In this document: piece by piece, positions 1 to 13,007 of the stretch
How the letters are laid out: every line of letters starts with the position of its first letter
How positions within the stretch are numbered: the first letter of the stretch is position 1
Origin: Inonotus obliquus
Taxonomy: Eukaryota; Basidiomycota; Agaricomycetes; Hymenochaetales; Hymenochaetaceae
Assembly: GCA_032164295.1 (NCBI GenBank)
Contig: JAJHTX010000005.1
Coordinates: 1,178,001-1,242,000, forward strand
Length of the DNA: 64,000 nucleotides
Direction: 5' to 3'
Position numbers and translations under genes: made by a program
The notes under the pieces: generated by a model
What the model saw: only the letters and a program-made list of their open reading frames with translations
Told to the model about the DNA's origin: nothing
Database searches by the model: none

Positions 1-2200
1 TCATTTTGTGCTATTTTTATCGTGGGATGATATTTACTTACTTACATGATACCATACGAATTCACCGCTCCGACCTGAAATCGGTCGAGGATAATACATA
101 AGTCGATTCGCGTATTAGTTGACATCATCGCCGTTCCCGTCTTCAACATGATTCATCGGTTTGATCGGACGAAGAAAGGTCCGGGGTGGTGGACGATGAC
201 CTTCAAGTCCTGTCTACTGTATCGCCAGACAACTCAGACTCATTCCTTATTTGCTTCACCTCACACAAGAAACCAGCTCTTTCTCTTCCTCACCACGCAG
301 ACTTTGATCTAGTAACAACCCATCCCAACAGTACTAGTTCGCTCATTCCTTCTTCCGCCCTGCCGCGGAGTCCTCTACGCCAAGCCAAGAGCTCTCGTAC
401 GGAATTCCGACGCGTGGAGTTCCAGCTTCCTTTATGGTATCCCTTATGTCATTCCGAATTAAACACTCTTTGACCACGCTCTGGTCTCAGCACCCCTTCA
501 AGGCACCAAAGCTATACATATGCAACTCTGTAAGTATCCATCATCAACTGGTGGATTCCTCATTTTTTCCCCAAGTCTACAAACCCATACTCGATCAACT
601 TGGTGACTAGACCCTATCGTCAGTGGAATCCTCGGTCTGAGGGCCATCGGCTTTAAGCCAGGGGATCACTTACTTCTTGCTCTTCCTCATCTCAATTCAT
701 CTCACCAGAGCACATGGCTTTACTGTACTGCAAGCCGTAGTTATCGGGGCGGGGCGGGGAATTTTCAAGTTTTACATCCGAGGGCATCGCATAGCATCGC
801 AGCTTGCTACTTCTTTTCTTCCGTGTACATGTATGTGATGAATTTGATACGAGTAGTACAAGTGTAGTAATTGTTTTTGCTTTCTCATTCTTTCTGGTCG
901 GCGATATTGATATTGATTCCTGATATTGATTACACGGAACTTGAACTTTGGTAGTATATTGCTCTGTACCTTATGCTTTTAAAGAAACAAAGAGGTTATT
1001 TTTTACGCTCCATCTCACCGGCAGGCAGGGTCCTGCAATGTGACCGTGTACGAAAAGACCCGGGGAACAAATCACTTGAACAGGCTCGTCGCACACGGAT
1101 TCACATATATCCTTTCCATCACAACACGAGAAAACCTAATAAACCACTGGTTACCCATTCTTTTACCACCGTCACACTGTTTCCGTGTCCGTGTCCGTAG
1201 CCGTAGCCGTGTACAAGTAGTATATTTGCGTGTAAACTCAAAACTCAAAACCATTAGTATTATAAGTACCTAGAAACAAACTCTATAAAACTAACCAGAC
1301 CAGAAGTATAAATACACATCACCCTCAAATTATAAATATAAACACACTTTCACCCGGGAAAATCCACAGCCTGAGGATTGTGAAGGTCTGAGCAAAGGGG
1401 CGGGATAAAGGGTAAAGGGCAAAGGGCAAAAAAGAAGGAGAGAGGATATACTAGTTGTATGTACTATACTCAGGCTCAGACACCCGAAAAGGGTATCCAG
1501 ACGTTTATTTCTTTCGTTCTATGGTTCTATGGCTCTATGACGTGTATTGGGGAAGAGTTGAAGAAGAAAAGGGACAAATTATTCAAAGACGGGAGAAAGG
1601 AAGGAAACAATTCCCCGTTGAGAGGCTGAGAGGGACTTAGTACTGCTAACGGAGAGTACTAATGGGGGAGAATATAAGTATTCATAGAAAAATTTGAACG
1701 AACGGATAGAACTGAATTGACCCGGCCCGCTCATATACAGTGCTGTTGTGTAAAGCATCCAAAAGTATTACTTGACGTAAGACGTATTGTATTACAATAC
1801 AATGCAATGAATGAAGTGAGATGAAGGGACTTCGTGATGGTAGTTTCAATTCAATCTCGAATTCAAATTCGATTATGTAAAATAACTTCTTTAGCTTCAT
1901 GTACACGAGCACGAATGTAAGTTAATCTCATCAATCCTGATTTTGTTTATTGAATTCCAAAAAAGTAGCAGATAAACGTGGAATAGAGTGCAGAAATTGC
2001 AAACGACTGGATCTCGGATAAGTAGTAGTAAAAAATAAGAAAGGAACGTATAGCTTGATAAGAAGCAGAAAACAAATGTCACGAAGGTGGTCTACACCAA
2101 AGCGACACCGAGATCCTGCATCAACGAAAAGGGAGCGTTCCGAAATGAAAGCAATCACCTCAACAACCCGAATTAAATAAACAAAATCAAAGTCTACGCT
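1..2200. other. Gene-free left margin
   Basis: No reading frame here starts with ATG, runs long and resembles a protein. The stretch holds a short hexanucleotide tract (listed separately) and an A/G-rich patch around 1395-1435 with several AAAGGG-like units. The right part probably carries the 3' untranslated region of the minus-strand aspartic protease. A gene entering from outside the left edge cannot be excluded. Confidence 0.5.
1183..1212. repeat. Short CCGTGT/CCGTAG hexanucleotide tract
   Basis: Five consecutive 6-bp units of CCGTGT or CCGTAG type are visible. It is a small microsatellite-like tract with no evident function. Confidence 0.8.
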
Positions 2201-4172
2201 TTATACAAGGTTAGCAAGCGAGATCGAGTTCTGTTCAACGTCGGTCGAAAGGTAAACATTCTTCAAAAACACATCACCGACGAGCCACTGAGTAGCATCA
2301 CCAATCTGTCCGGACGAAATACCCGAAACGCAATCACCCGTTGGGTCATTAGGATCAACAGGCACGAACAACAAATCCCTCGAGTCAATCGCAAAACTCC
2401 TTCCACCAAAGCTCAAAGCAACTTGAGCAGTAGTCGTACAAGGGATTATAAATCCACCTTGACCATCAGATTGCGCACCGGGAATAGCAGCGTGTAAAGT
2501 CGCAGCGTCACGCGGAGGAGCGATGATCAAAGTCGTTCCAGTGTCCAAAATGGCTGAACGACCGTTAAGACCTAGATCAGTTCCGCCAACAGTGATAGAA
2601 TCCATATCAGCTTCCCAGAATCCTACTTGACTGACGTTATCGACCGTTGTCAACGTTGCGGAGTCGAACTTGGTTTCGTCAAGGCCTCCGAATGTGACCT
2701 GACCATCGTTTACTCCATCCGCGATACGTCCGAGTTTGTACGACGCAATCGAAGCTTGGATGGAACCTTGTTGAGTGAGAGCCTCGACTGGTGTGAGGAC
2801 TCCTTGGTTTGAAAGAACTGACTGAGCGGTACCCATGAGACCATCGAAAGACGTCGTGTCGCTCGAGAACTGTACACTCTCCAAGGTAGCCACGCCAAAC
2901 GTATGGTTCGGAAGATTAAGTCCAGCAAAGCTGACATCATCCTGAATGATGTCTCCAGCGACGGCTCCCGAACCATACGTAACCTGGAACTGCGCACCCG
3001 TGTCGACGAAAGATGAAGATGAAGCCGGACCAAGGAAAGTGTGGTTTCCACAATCACCGCCATCTTCAGATTGACAGTTCTCACTGCCTACCCAGAAATC
3101 GGCCGATCCGGAGTCTACGAGGATCTTGAAGTTCGCTCCTGGTGTGCCGATTTGAACGTCAGCAATGTATCCGATATCATTCGCCCTGCAAATCGGATCA
3201 TTCAGTATTGGGTTTCGCCACGGAACGGAATAGAGTGTGCCTCACTCAATTTCAAGCCCGACAGAGTTATCAGAAGTGGGATCTTCAGCTGCAGTCAAGC
3301 CACCGCTAATTGCAGCGTCAATGTCGGCTTGAGGAATTCCTTCACTATATGCATGTCTTGTCAGATCGGTTACTAAGAACTGAACAAAGAGACGCACGTA
3401 GCAGTGCTTGAAGTTGAGTTACCATCTGCAGCTGTTGCAGCTGCGTCCGCCGCAGAGGCTGTAGCTGAGGCATCGTTTCCATTTCCGTTTCCGTTGTTAC
3501 CACCTCTGTTGTCTATTGCCGGAATGGATGTTTAGTAATATGAAGTGAACAATTACGAGGTTGACTCACTACCGTGACGGTTATTCCGCTGCGAGCTGTT
3601 CCTGTTTCCATTTGCCAGCGAAGTCAGAGCTGCGATGATATCTCCAAGCGTAAGCGTGGTGTCTTCGGATGAGCTGGTGTCAGCGGCAGCTAATGATTTG
3701 GCTTGACTAGCCGGTGTTGCGGCTCTGGACAAATCCGCAGAGCCCGGGCGGTTGAAGCGCTTCTCAAGTTCCTCACGCTTACCTCCCAATGGCCTTCGCC
3801 CTCCGGAAGGAATGTACATGCGTTTACGGAGGTTCTCACGGAGCTCCAAATCGGAAGGCGCCTCACGGCCCGTCATGCGCGCAAGACGTTTCATACCTCG
3901 GTTCATGTGCTGTTGTAGAAGCTATTGTTGTTTAATTATATACCAAGCCAATGAGAACAATGAAGATTGAGTGATGAACTATACGTGGCTCAAGCAACGT
4001 GGAAACTCACCACTTGCGGATGAACATCACTCCTGGCTTGAGTCATACGCCTCAGCGGGAGAGTGACCATGCCCACATCGCGCCCGTATGGACGAGCTTG
4101 GGCATCGTTTGCAAAGGATATGGCGAGGATTAAGCTTGCCAGAAGCGTCGAAAAAGATACGAGGAGCTGCAT
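2201..4172 (-). CDS. Secreted pepsin-type aspartic protease (family A1)
   Basis: Five exons join in phase: 4172-4011, 3909-3570, 3512-3423, 3372-3246 and 3185-2201, giving 567 residues. The N-terminus is a signal peptide (MQLLVSFSTLLASLILAISF), so the product should enter the secretory pathway. Residues of about 55-240 form a long propeptide-like stretch rich in Ser, Asn, Gly and Ala with basic clusters. The mature region starts near ANDIGYIADVQIGTPG. The two catalytic aspartates lie in VDSGSAD and, further on, LDTGTT; the first carries DSG rather than the commoner DTG. A flap-like YGSG and the C-terminal VGDVFLKNVY, typical of the fold, are present. Most A1 enzymes are 380-420 residues, so the N-terminal part is long. 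Expected role: extracellular or vacuolar proteolysis at acid pH. Family assignment is firm; substrate and location are inferred. Confidence 0.9.
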
Positions 4173-7100
4173 TGCGTCCGAGATCCCTTTCCTTTATTTA
4201 GCACAGAATAATAATGAATGCGATCCGAGAGTAATCCTTGCTGGCAGTGCGACACAAGACCCAAAGGAAGTTGAAAGGTAAGCGGCGCCGGGCCTGCAAA
4301 CGAAAAAAAAGAGGGTAAAAGGTAGGGAGTCGGGGGAGGAGAGAAAGGAATGAAGACAAGGGATCCGTCTGCTGCGGGTTTTTGTAGCAGATGGCCTGTT
4401 CTCGTGGCTTCTTGTTACAGCATGTTGCCGAGCCAATCCACAAATTCATCTCCATCTTTCTCTTGGAACCTGGACTCTCCGATTTGATGTTTTTCCAGAT
4501 TTTGTTACCATCATAGCCCAGCCGGTCGCCGTGAGGAGCAACCGTTGAAGTAACTGAGCAACGATGCTGGAAGCGAAAACATAAAGCACATGGTCAACGC
4601 TTTCATCGCTGCACACACTTGACATACAGTGGAAACCTCTCTTCACTCGTTACTCCTTTCACTCAACCAAGATCGAATTGTGTCTACAGCCGTTGCTCTT
4701 TGGCGTTTACTCGTAAAAATTGCCCGGATCAAATTCTCAAATGTACGGTAACAGTGCCTACCCGCATTTCTTTCGGCCGCCGTCTCAACAACCCGACCTC
4801 GACTCATTCTGTGGCTCATCTTCGGACTCGTCTGAGGGAAACAAAACGCGTTCATCGGTCTTGGCGATTCTCAAGTGCACAATCAGAAGAAAGCAAACCA
4901 TGCAATCATGATCATCTCTTAGATGATGATTACAATAAAAACAATAGGCTTACTCTAAAAGACATTTCTTTGTCTTTTTGTGCGCCCTACTGTCGCAAAA
5001 CGCACGTTCCAGCTCACTCGATTTCTTGACCAGAGCGACCTTGTGATAAAAAATCGGGATCTAGCTCGTCGTTATGCCGTCATTGGATCACAAGGTACGT
5101 AGAGACGGTCCGCAATTGATGACACTTCCAGCAACTGCCGGGTATTTTCTTCTAATTTAGCAAACTTTGGTTCCACCGCACCGCCTGACCACCGAAAGCG
5201 ACAGGCAACCATTATCATCTCTAACCCGCTACCATCGCAATGATGCGGGTGGTAATCTCTCCGGTTCCCAAATTTATATGTGCATTCTGGAATCTTGTGA
5301 TTGTCTCACTTGATCATGGTACGATTGAGCACAACTGGGAATCAGGATGTTACATCCCTATGCAGGATCAAAGTAGCGATGTCACGCACCATTGTCGTCG
5401 TGCAGCGGTAGATTGACGGGTCTGTCACTCGATTCCTTCCAATGAGTATTGCACAATTCTGACTTTCTTGACAAGTCGCCTAGAATTCACGATGAGCATC
5501 GCCTTCGAGTAGGTTTCAAGTTATATTTACAGTTGTTCTCACCAGGGAACGTTCAGCATCAGCATTCACAGTCTGGTAAACAAGCGACTCGGCTGACTCG
5601 CCGCATAACGCGCTTATGACCTCGATTCGAGTCGCGAGAGATGGTGAGTATTCCAATTGCTGGTTCAGCATAGAACCTCTGTGGAGAATCGCCACCAACT
5701 GCCTTTTCGTTTGTCCGGCTTCAAACTACTAAACTCCCGAACACAATACCTATCCGTCATGCGTCCTGTGTTCCTTTCGCATGGTGTCAGCAGCATATTC
5801 TCCTCACTCACTGGGTATTCTAGGTATTATTGATTGCAATTGAATCAATAATACAAAGCTCCCTTCAGAGTGCAAGTTTGTGATTGATGACCCCTTGGAT
5901 CGCTGAAGCTAGCATTTCTCGATGCCATCAAGCAGCTGACCACAATTCTACGGTTAAAATTCGTTGTATGTATATCTGATCTGATCCATCATGATTAATT
6001 CATCTAACCTGATTCCACTGTCAATGGCCTCGGTATCTTCAACATACCGAAACGAATTCGAGCGTAGTTCACAGAATCGACTCAACTTTCGAGTTGTTAA
6101 CTAATCGATCTTGTCAGGGCTCGCAAATAATTTAATTCGCATGGATGATGGAACAAATTGAATTGAGAGTATTTATCTTGCATCCTGCGGGATTCGAAAT
6201 CGCGACGGACAGTGGTGGTCGCGTGACGTACCACCGTCAGCCTTTCCTGCTACCACTGCTGGTGCTGCGCAGATATCAAACGTCTTGGTCACTAGACCGA
6301 CGGCGAGACTGTTTTGCGAGTAGCGGCTCCTAACTGAACTTGAACAGACGCTCTCGGGCATTTGAATGACTCCTGCTTTGGCATCGCCTTACTTCATATT
6401 GCTCATCTCGTGAGTGGCTATTCCGCTATCTTTCGTCAGATATGCAACAGTTCTTTCAACCTTGTCGCCATGAGATAACGAGCAGTGGGCAGTCCGCTCT
6501 TGAGCTTCAACAAACCCCCTACTGACTGATGACAGCATGATTATTTCACCCAGTTAATCCGCAGGTAAGTCACTCGAATTCGGTTAGATTTTAGCGGACA
6601 GTACTAGTGATATAGGACCGAATAATCAAGGGGAAAACATACGCGCTGAATTACCGCCTTAGATTCTGGTCAATCGAGTCGGTAGCACAGTTCAAGACAA
6701 CCCTCCTCTGTTATGACGGAAATCTTCCAACCCTTTACTGGTTCAATGAGAATAGAGGTACACCAGTTCTCGATCAATAACAATAAAGCTGAATATGAAA
6801 CTCGGGACAGATAAATCTCGAAAAGTTTGCAAACTGCAGGCAGACATTTCTCCAATATGTCGCTATGCGAATCAGGCCCCTCCTGAAACGTTTTCCGACC
6901 AATGGATCGTGTCCTGTGACATTGAACTAAAGTTTTTTGAGCCCGGAGTCGAGGCAAGGACTAAGTGGGAAGAAAATATATGTCTCTCTCTGTTTATTAT
7001 GCATGCCTTTTGCTCAGAATGCTAATTACATGTTCAATCTACAGAGTGACTAAGTAGTAAGTCTGTTAAACAATCATAACGGTCTCACAAATGACTTGGT

Positions 7101-7581
7101 ACGTTTTCTGTTATCAAAGTGGCCGAAAGTACACATGCTGGAATGACAATACTTCATACGGCTTTCTCGCTTGATTGATCCCCACGGGATTGTTTCTTAC
7201 TCTTATGCCAAATGCCTGTCACCTTGACCGATTGCATGATATCGGTGTTTGGATCTATGCTTCGTCATATCTCTGGAAATATACATAACTTATTGAATCA
7301 GTTGGGAATAGTATCAACTCAAAAGCACGTATGTGCGTCAATTACAGCGAGCAGATGGTGCTATCCATGAACTCAAAGATTATACACGAGAAGTATACGG
7401 CTATATACACCTATATATCATGGGTGAGGGGTTCCGCTAGAGGAGCACAGCATCGACGAATATCCAACCCGCATAGATCACGGAATTGGAAGGATAGCAC
7501 GGATGAACGGCGAAGATCATGTACAAAAGGTGAGATGGATGAATATCAGGGAGGTTAAAGATGGTGTCGCGGTCAAATATG
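4173..7581. other. Gene-poor stretch of 3.4 kb
   Basis: All frames are short and none gives a recognisable protein or a plausible multi-exon series. The left end should contain the protease promoter. No inverted repeats or transposon ends were seen by eye. Base composition is unremarkable. I see nothing that can be named. Confidence 0.45.
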
Positions 7582-9898
7582 TTAGGAATAAGCAACTGAA
7601 ATACCTCCACAAAAGTCGGGAATTAGATTCCTTGCGACGACAGTCGACCAATGAACTTGCGCGGACGGTTTAAAAAGAATTTCTGAGTAAAACTTCGCTT
7701 CTAAATATTCGCAAGTGGTGAGTAGTATGATCACAATTGAGCTGGAGCGATAAAGAGACGAACATACCTCTACATGATTCTAGTATGTCATCCATTGCTC
7801 TGGTCAGATCGTGTTAGAAGCTGTTGGGGGTCTTGGTTTGGACTATGCGCACCTGTGAACGCATGCCTCGGAAAAGCGTTTCGTACGGTTGTATTTGCGT
7901 CGAACAACATGCTAAGGAAGACAGGTTCACCATGTAAACGCAGGGAAACACAGAATTGAAAAGAAAGACTCACCCAAATTGTTGTAGTGTCAAAGATTTG
8001 ATGGCTGAAATACGCGTTTAGCTTTTCCATATGCTGTCTCTGCAACATCAAAAAAGAGTCGACCGGGGCCGGGAAACAAATGTGAGCGTTGGCCGTCGGA
8101 TGGGCAAAATATGAAAATACTCACAACCATGCCTCGGTCGAACGCGACACCTGCACCGGCCATAATAGCGCGCGCATTCGACGTAATCTCGTGCCTTTCG
8201 AGGTATTTGCATATACGACGCTCAACTTGCGCAAGAGTAAGGCGTTCTTTTGGTGGTGTTTTCGAATAATCGGCGAGAAGACCAGACTGTCGAAAAATGA
8301 AGTGTGAATGATTATTAGAGGTGGGACGGAATATGTCGAACATGAATTACGTACCTTCTCATGCATCTCGCGCACTCTGGCTAATGTGATTAGCGCTACA
8401 AGGAAAGACGGGGAAATGATACGCACCTTTCAGGCATCTCGCAGGCGATTTCATCGGCGCTAAGTGGCCAGTGTACGATGAAAGACTTGCCCCTGTCTAG
8501 CCTCGTATAGTTCTTATCCGTAATGAATAACGCGACCTCGAGAATACGAATGTTCGCGGCAGGACGCACGGCATCCGTAGTCTTCGCAGACAATAGAACG
8601 TGTACACATAGTCAGTAGGTTAGCAATAGCCATTTCGCAAACAAATCAAAGCAACTCGCACCTCCATATCAAACCAAATAAGATATGTCGACGGGTCCTT
8701 GACGGGGTTCGGACCGTACTCCAACCCCAGATTACCAGGTCTCCGTGCATGCTCTTCATAAGAATCTATGCTGCTTGCCGTCGAAGAACCCTCCGCAAAA
8801 GTATAGCTCGGAACCCGTAAGAAACCATCCGGGCTTCGAGTGCCGATGGAGTTATCCAAAGAAGGATCACGGGATGACCGGGACTTTGCAGTAACAAGCG
8901 AAGCTACCGACGTCTCTGAACGGTCCGAAGGCAATATCAGCGTTGGTGAAGTTGGACCAGGTACTTTTATCGCCTTCTTCTGAGGCTTTGCTTGCTCCTC
9001 ATGATCGGAATTCGCAGGTGTCAAGGGTGCACCACCCTTACGGGAGACTATGTGCCGCTGGGGAGAAGAGTTCGTCACGATGGTAATATCTTCAACGTCA
9101 GTCTCTTCCGCTGAGCCTACATCATCTGCTAGTCGCGGATGTGGCACGAGTAAGCTTTTAAGAGCCTTCTCGGTTTGCTCAACGCGGGCAAGGCTTTGTT
9201 TGAGGTGTCGTTTCTCTTGAGCAAGGTAGCTTCAGGGAAAGAGCAGTAAATATGACAAGCGTAGAAAACGACCGATTCTGCACATACATTAGATCATCAT
9301 TGAGCTCCCGAGAAAGCTTACCTCCTTCACGAATGTACTCTGGAGTTTCACTTCGTTTCCGTTTTGTTACTTTGGCAACCGTAGAAGGTGAGATGGGAGA
9401 GGGAGGTGCCGTCGAGATATAAGATGGTGAACTATACGGCAGAGATGTTTGCACCCCAATGGACACATGGGACACGTGGTCACTTGAAGATGTATTTGAA
9501 CCAGATACAAAAACTTGCGGTATGCCCACTTCTTCAATACCGCGTGGCGATTCTTGAGGTGTCACAAATGGGATTTCTGAGCTTTCCCTCCCATTAAGTG
9601 AACTTGACGTTGACCCTGCGCTACTGCGCGCACTCTGAAAGCTTCCTTCCACGAGATTTTCAGTGATACTTGCATGCGGGGTAAGCAATCCATGAGAGCG
9701 TGTCGCAGTCCCGCTGCGCGATCCAGAACTTGAATTACTGCTACTCGATTTTGTTCTTGAACCGCTGGCATTTGCTTCCTCTTGACGTAGCACAGAATTT
9801 TGAAAGGCCAGTTCCCATTCTGTGTCGCCAAAAGTGAGTTGCGTTGTTGGCAATGACTTGGTTCGAACAAGTTGAGGAGCGGTGAACTTGCCAGACAT
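7582..9898 (-). CDS. Oligoribonuclease-like DEDDh exonuclease with long disordered N-terminus
   Basis: Nine exons in phase: 9898-9288, 9229-8662, 8581-8427, 8376-8355 (22 nt), 8286-8125, 8039-7974, 7911-7853, 7799-7768 and 7700-7582, giving 597 residues. The C-terminal ~210 residues match the REXO2/oligoribonuclease family along their length: YLIWFDME (first D and E), ILEVALFITD, REMHEKSGLLAD, GAGVAFDRGMV (second D), HQIFDTTTIW, and HRAMDDILES with the catalytic His and last Asp. All four acidic residues and the His are thus present. This family trims 2-5-nt RNA to mononucleotides, often in mitochondria. Residues 1-390 are Ser-rich and low complexity with a short coiled-coil-like basic stretch before residue 240; this is absent from usual ~200-residue members. 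A start at an internal Met or a fusion annotation is possible, but phase is unbroken from the first ATG. Confidence 0.82.
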
Positions 9899-10157
9899 CT
9901 CTACTGGAAGACAATCGACAGTTTTTTCATTCCAAGACGGCTCCAACAAGACGCCTTTTGGCAGCGCGAGAGGACAGCAGACCTGAAGGTTATTTGCCCA
10001 AGCACAGGCTGCAACGCGGTCGGGCAAAACGCAGACGCAGACGCGACACGGGAGACGATTCAACCTCACGTGCATCGCGCATTGCTTCTAGCCTATCATT
10101 ACGTAATCGATTCCGTCTCTGCTTCCGGCGTGCAAATATTTGATATTTAATCTACAT

Positions 10158-11084
<927 letters not shown>

Positions 11085-11374
11085 TTCTCTTTAGTTAGCT
11101 GGCGAAGAATAAGTATAGTCATCCTGATAAGTACGGATGAAGCATACAGATTGTAATGGTCCAGTTTGATGGTTATGGAAGGTATGAAACTTCGGCCGAT
11201 GACGATTCCGGCTAAGTACCAGAGCGAGTCACGTGCAGTGGGACGAAAAGTTTTCAGCAGCAAATAGAATTGACGCATTTACTCTCATCTTTTGACTCGA
11301 CTCATTTCCTCCCCCTACTTATATTCCGTCCCGTCTCGCTCTGCTCCCCACAATCCCCTCATCGACCATAAACA
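11085..11374. promoter_or_regulatory. Divergent intergenic region between TRM8 and homocitrate synthase
   Basis: 290 bp separate the two outward-facing start codons, so both promoters and both 5' leaders must lie here. A pyrimidine-rich run (about 11295-11370) precedes the homocitrate synthase ATG, as is common in fungal promoters. No specific factor site is claimed. Confidence 0.55.
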
Positions 11375-13007
11375 ATGTGCGAAGGGTGTCAGTGCGAATC
11401 CTCATCAACTTCCGTCGACCGCAACGAAATGGTCGGTGTCGAAAATGGGCGTGCCGGTCGACCCGCACATGCGGTCAACGGCGTCAATGGACATGCGAAC
11501 CCTCAGTCAAATGGCATTCCTTCCAGACCTGCACATCGTACCAACCCTTATGCTCCGCAAGCATCCGACTTCTTAAACAATGTATGCAACTTCAAGATCA
11601 TCGAGAGCACTCTGCGAGGTATGTTTCTTCCCTCGTTGTCATGTAGCTAGCAACCCTGATATTAACGGCACCTTGTCGTCTTTAGAGGGAGAGCAGTTCG
11701 CCAACGCCTTCTTCGACACTAAGACGAAGATTGCTATCGCCAAGGCTCTTGATGCCTTTGGTGTCGAGTATATCGAGCTCACCTCACCTGCAGCATCTGA
11801 ACAATCTCGACAAGACTGCGAAGCTATTTGCAAGCTGGGTCTCCGCTGCAAGGTTCTAACTCATATCCGTTGCCACATGGATGATGCTAGAATCGCCGTT
11901 GAGACCGGTAAGTCTGGTCTCCGCCTTTTAAGTGGCGTTCCTTTTGGGATGAACTAAATTATCCACGCCAGGTGTTGATGGCGTTGATGTTGTTATTGGC
12001 ACTTCCTCATTTTTGCGGGAATTCTCACACGGAAAGGACATGACGTACATAACCAAGACGGCGATTGAAGTCATCAACTTTGTCAAGTCCAAGGGCATTG
12101 AAGTCCGATTCTCAACAGAAGACTCGTTCCGTTCCGACCTTGTCGATCTCCTCAGCATCTACCAGACTGTCGATAAGATCGGCGTGAATCGCGTCGGTAT
12201 TGCTGATACTGTTGGCTGCGCGAACCCGCGTCAAGTTTATGACCTTGTACGCACGCTTCGTGGCGTTGTCGGTTGCGACATTGAAGTCCACCTCCACAAT
12301 GATACTGGCATGGCGATCGCGAACGCATATTGTGCACTTGAGGCAGGCGCGACTCACATCGATACCAGCGTCCTCGGCATCGGCGAGCGCGTGGGCATCA
12401 CTCCACTCGGTGGCCTTGTTGCCTGCCTTTACGCCGCGGATCCGGACTATGTCAAGTCCAAGTATGATCTTCCAATGCTCCGCGAAATTGAGAACCTTGT
12501 TGCCGAAGCCGTTGAGGTCAACGTACCCTTCATGAATCCCATTACGTACGTCCCGCCATGGCTTCCATAGTCTGACGTAACTCACACTAGCATCACAGTG
12601 GTTATTGTGCTTTCACTCACAAGGCTGGTATTCATGCAAAGGCAATTCTGAATAACCCATCAACATACGAGATCCTCAAGCCCGAGGACTTCGGTCTGAC
12701 TCGCTACGTTGCAATCGGGCACCGTCTCACTGGCTGGAACGCCGTCAAGTCGCGTGTTGAACAGCTCAATCTGACGCTCACCGACGACCAGATCAAGGAT
12801 GTCACCGCTAAGATCAAGGAGCTCGCGGACGTACGCACTCAGAGCCTAGACGACGTTGATACCATTCTGCGGGTGTACCACTCTGGCATTCAGAGCGGCG
12901 AGCTGGCTATCGGCCAGAAGGAGGCGTTTGACCGTTTGTTGAAGGCACATCGCGCTGCGAGCCAGTCGTGTGAGCGCTCGCCCCAGCCACTCGCGGCCGC
13001 TGCATAA
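11375..13007 (+). CDS. LYS20: Homocitrate synthase (lysine biosynthesis)
   Basis: Four exons in phase (11375-11618, 11686-11907, 11972-12545, 12599-13007) give 482 residues. The enzyme condenses acetyl-CoA with 2-oxoglutarate to homocitrate, the first and feedback-regulated step of the fungal alpha-aminoadipate lysine pathway. The TIM barrel begins at [14 protein letters not shown], which holds the catalytic Arg-Glu-Gln. Other family marks are [27 protein letters not shown], and the metal-binding HLHNDTG near residue 262. [11 protein letters not shown] supplies the active-site His of the lid. The first ~65 residues are extra, Gly/Asn/Pro-rich, and contain no clear targeting helix. The name follows yeast LYS20/LYS21; Aspergillus calls it lysF. 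Confidence 0.96.

Noticed and set aside
9179..10075. Longer N-terminus for the exonuclease gene
   Set aside because: The frame stays open upstream of 9898 but the Cys/Arg-rich sequence there looks non-coding; the ATG at 9898 begins the Ser-rich protein cleanly.
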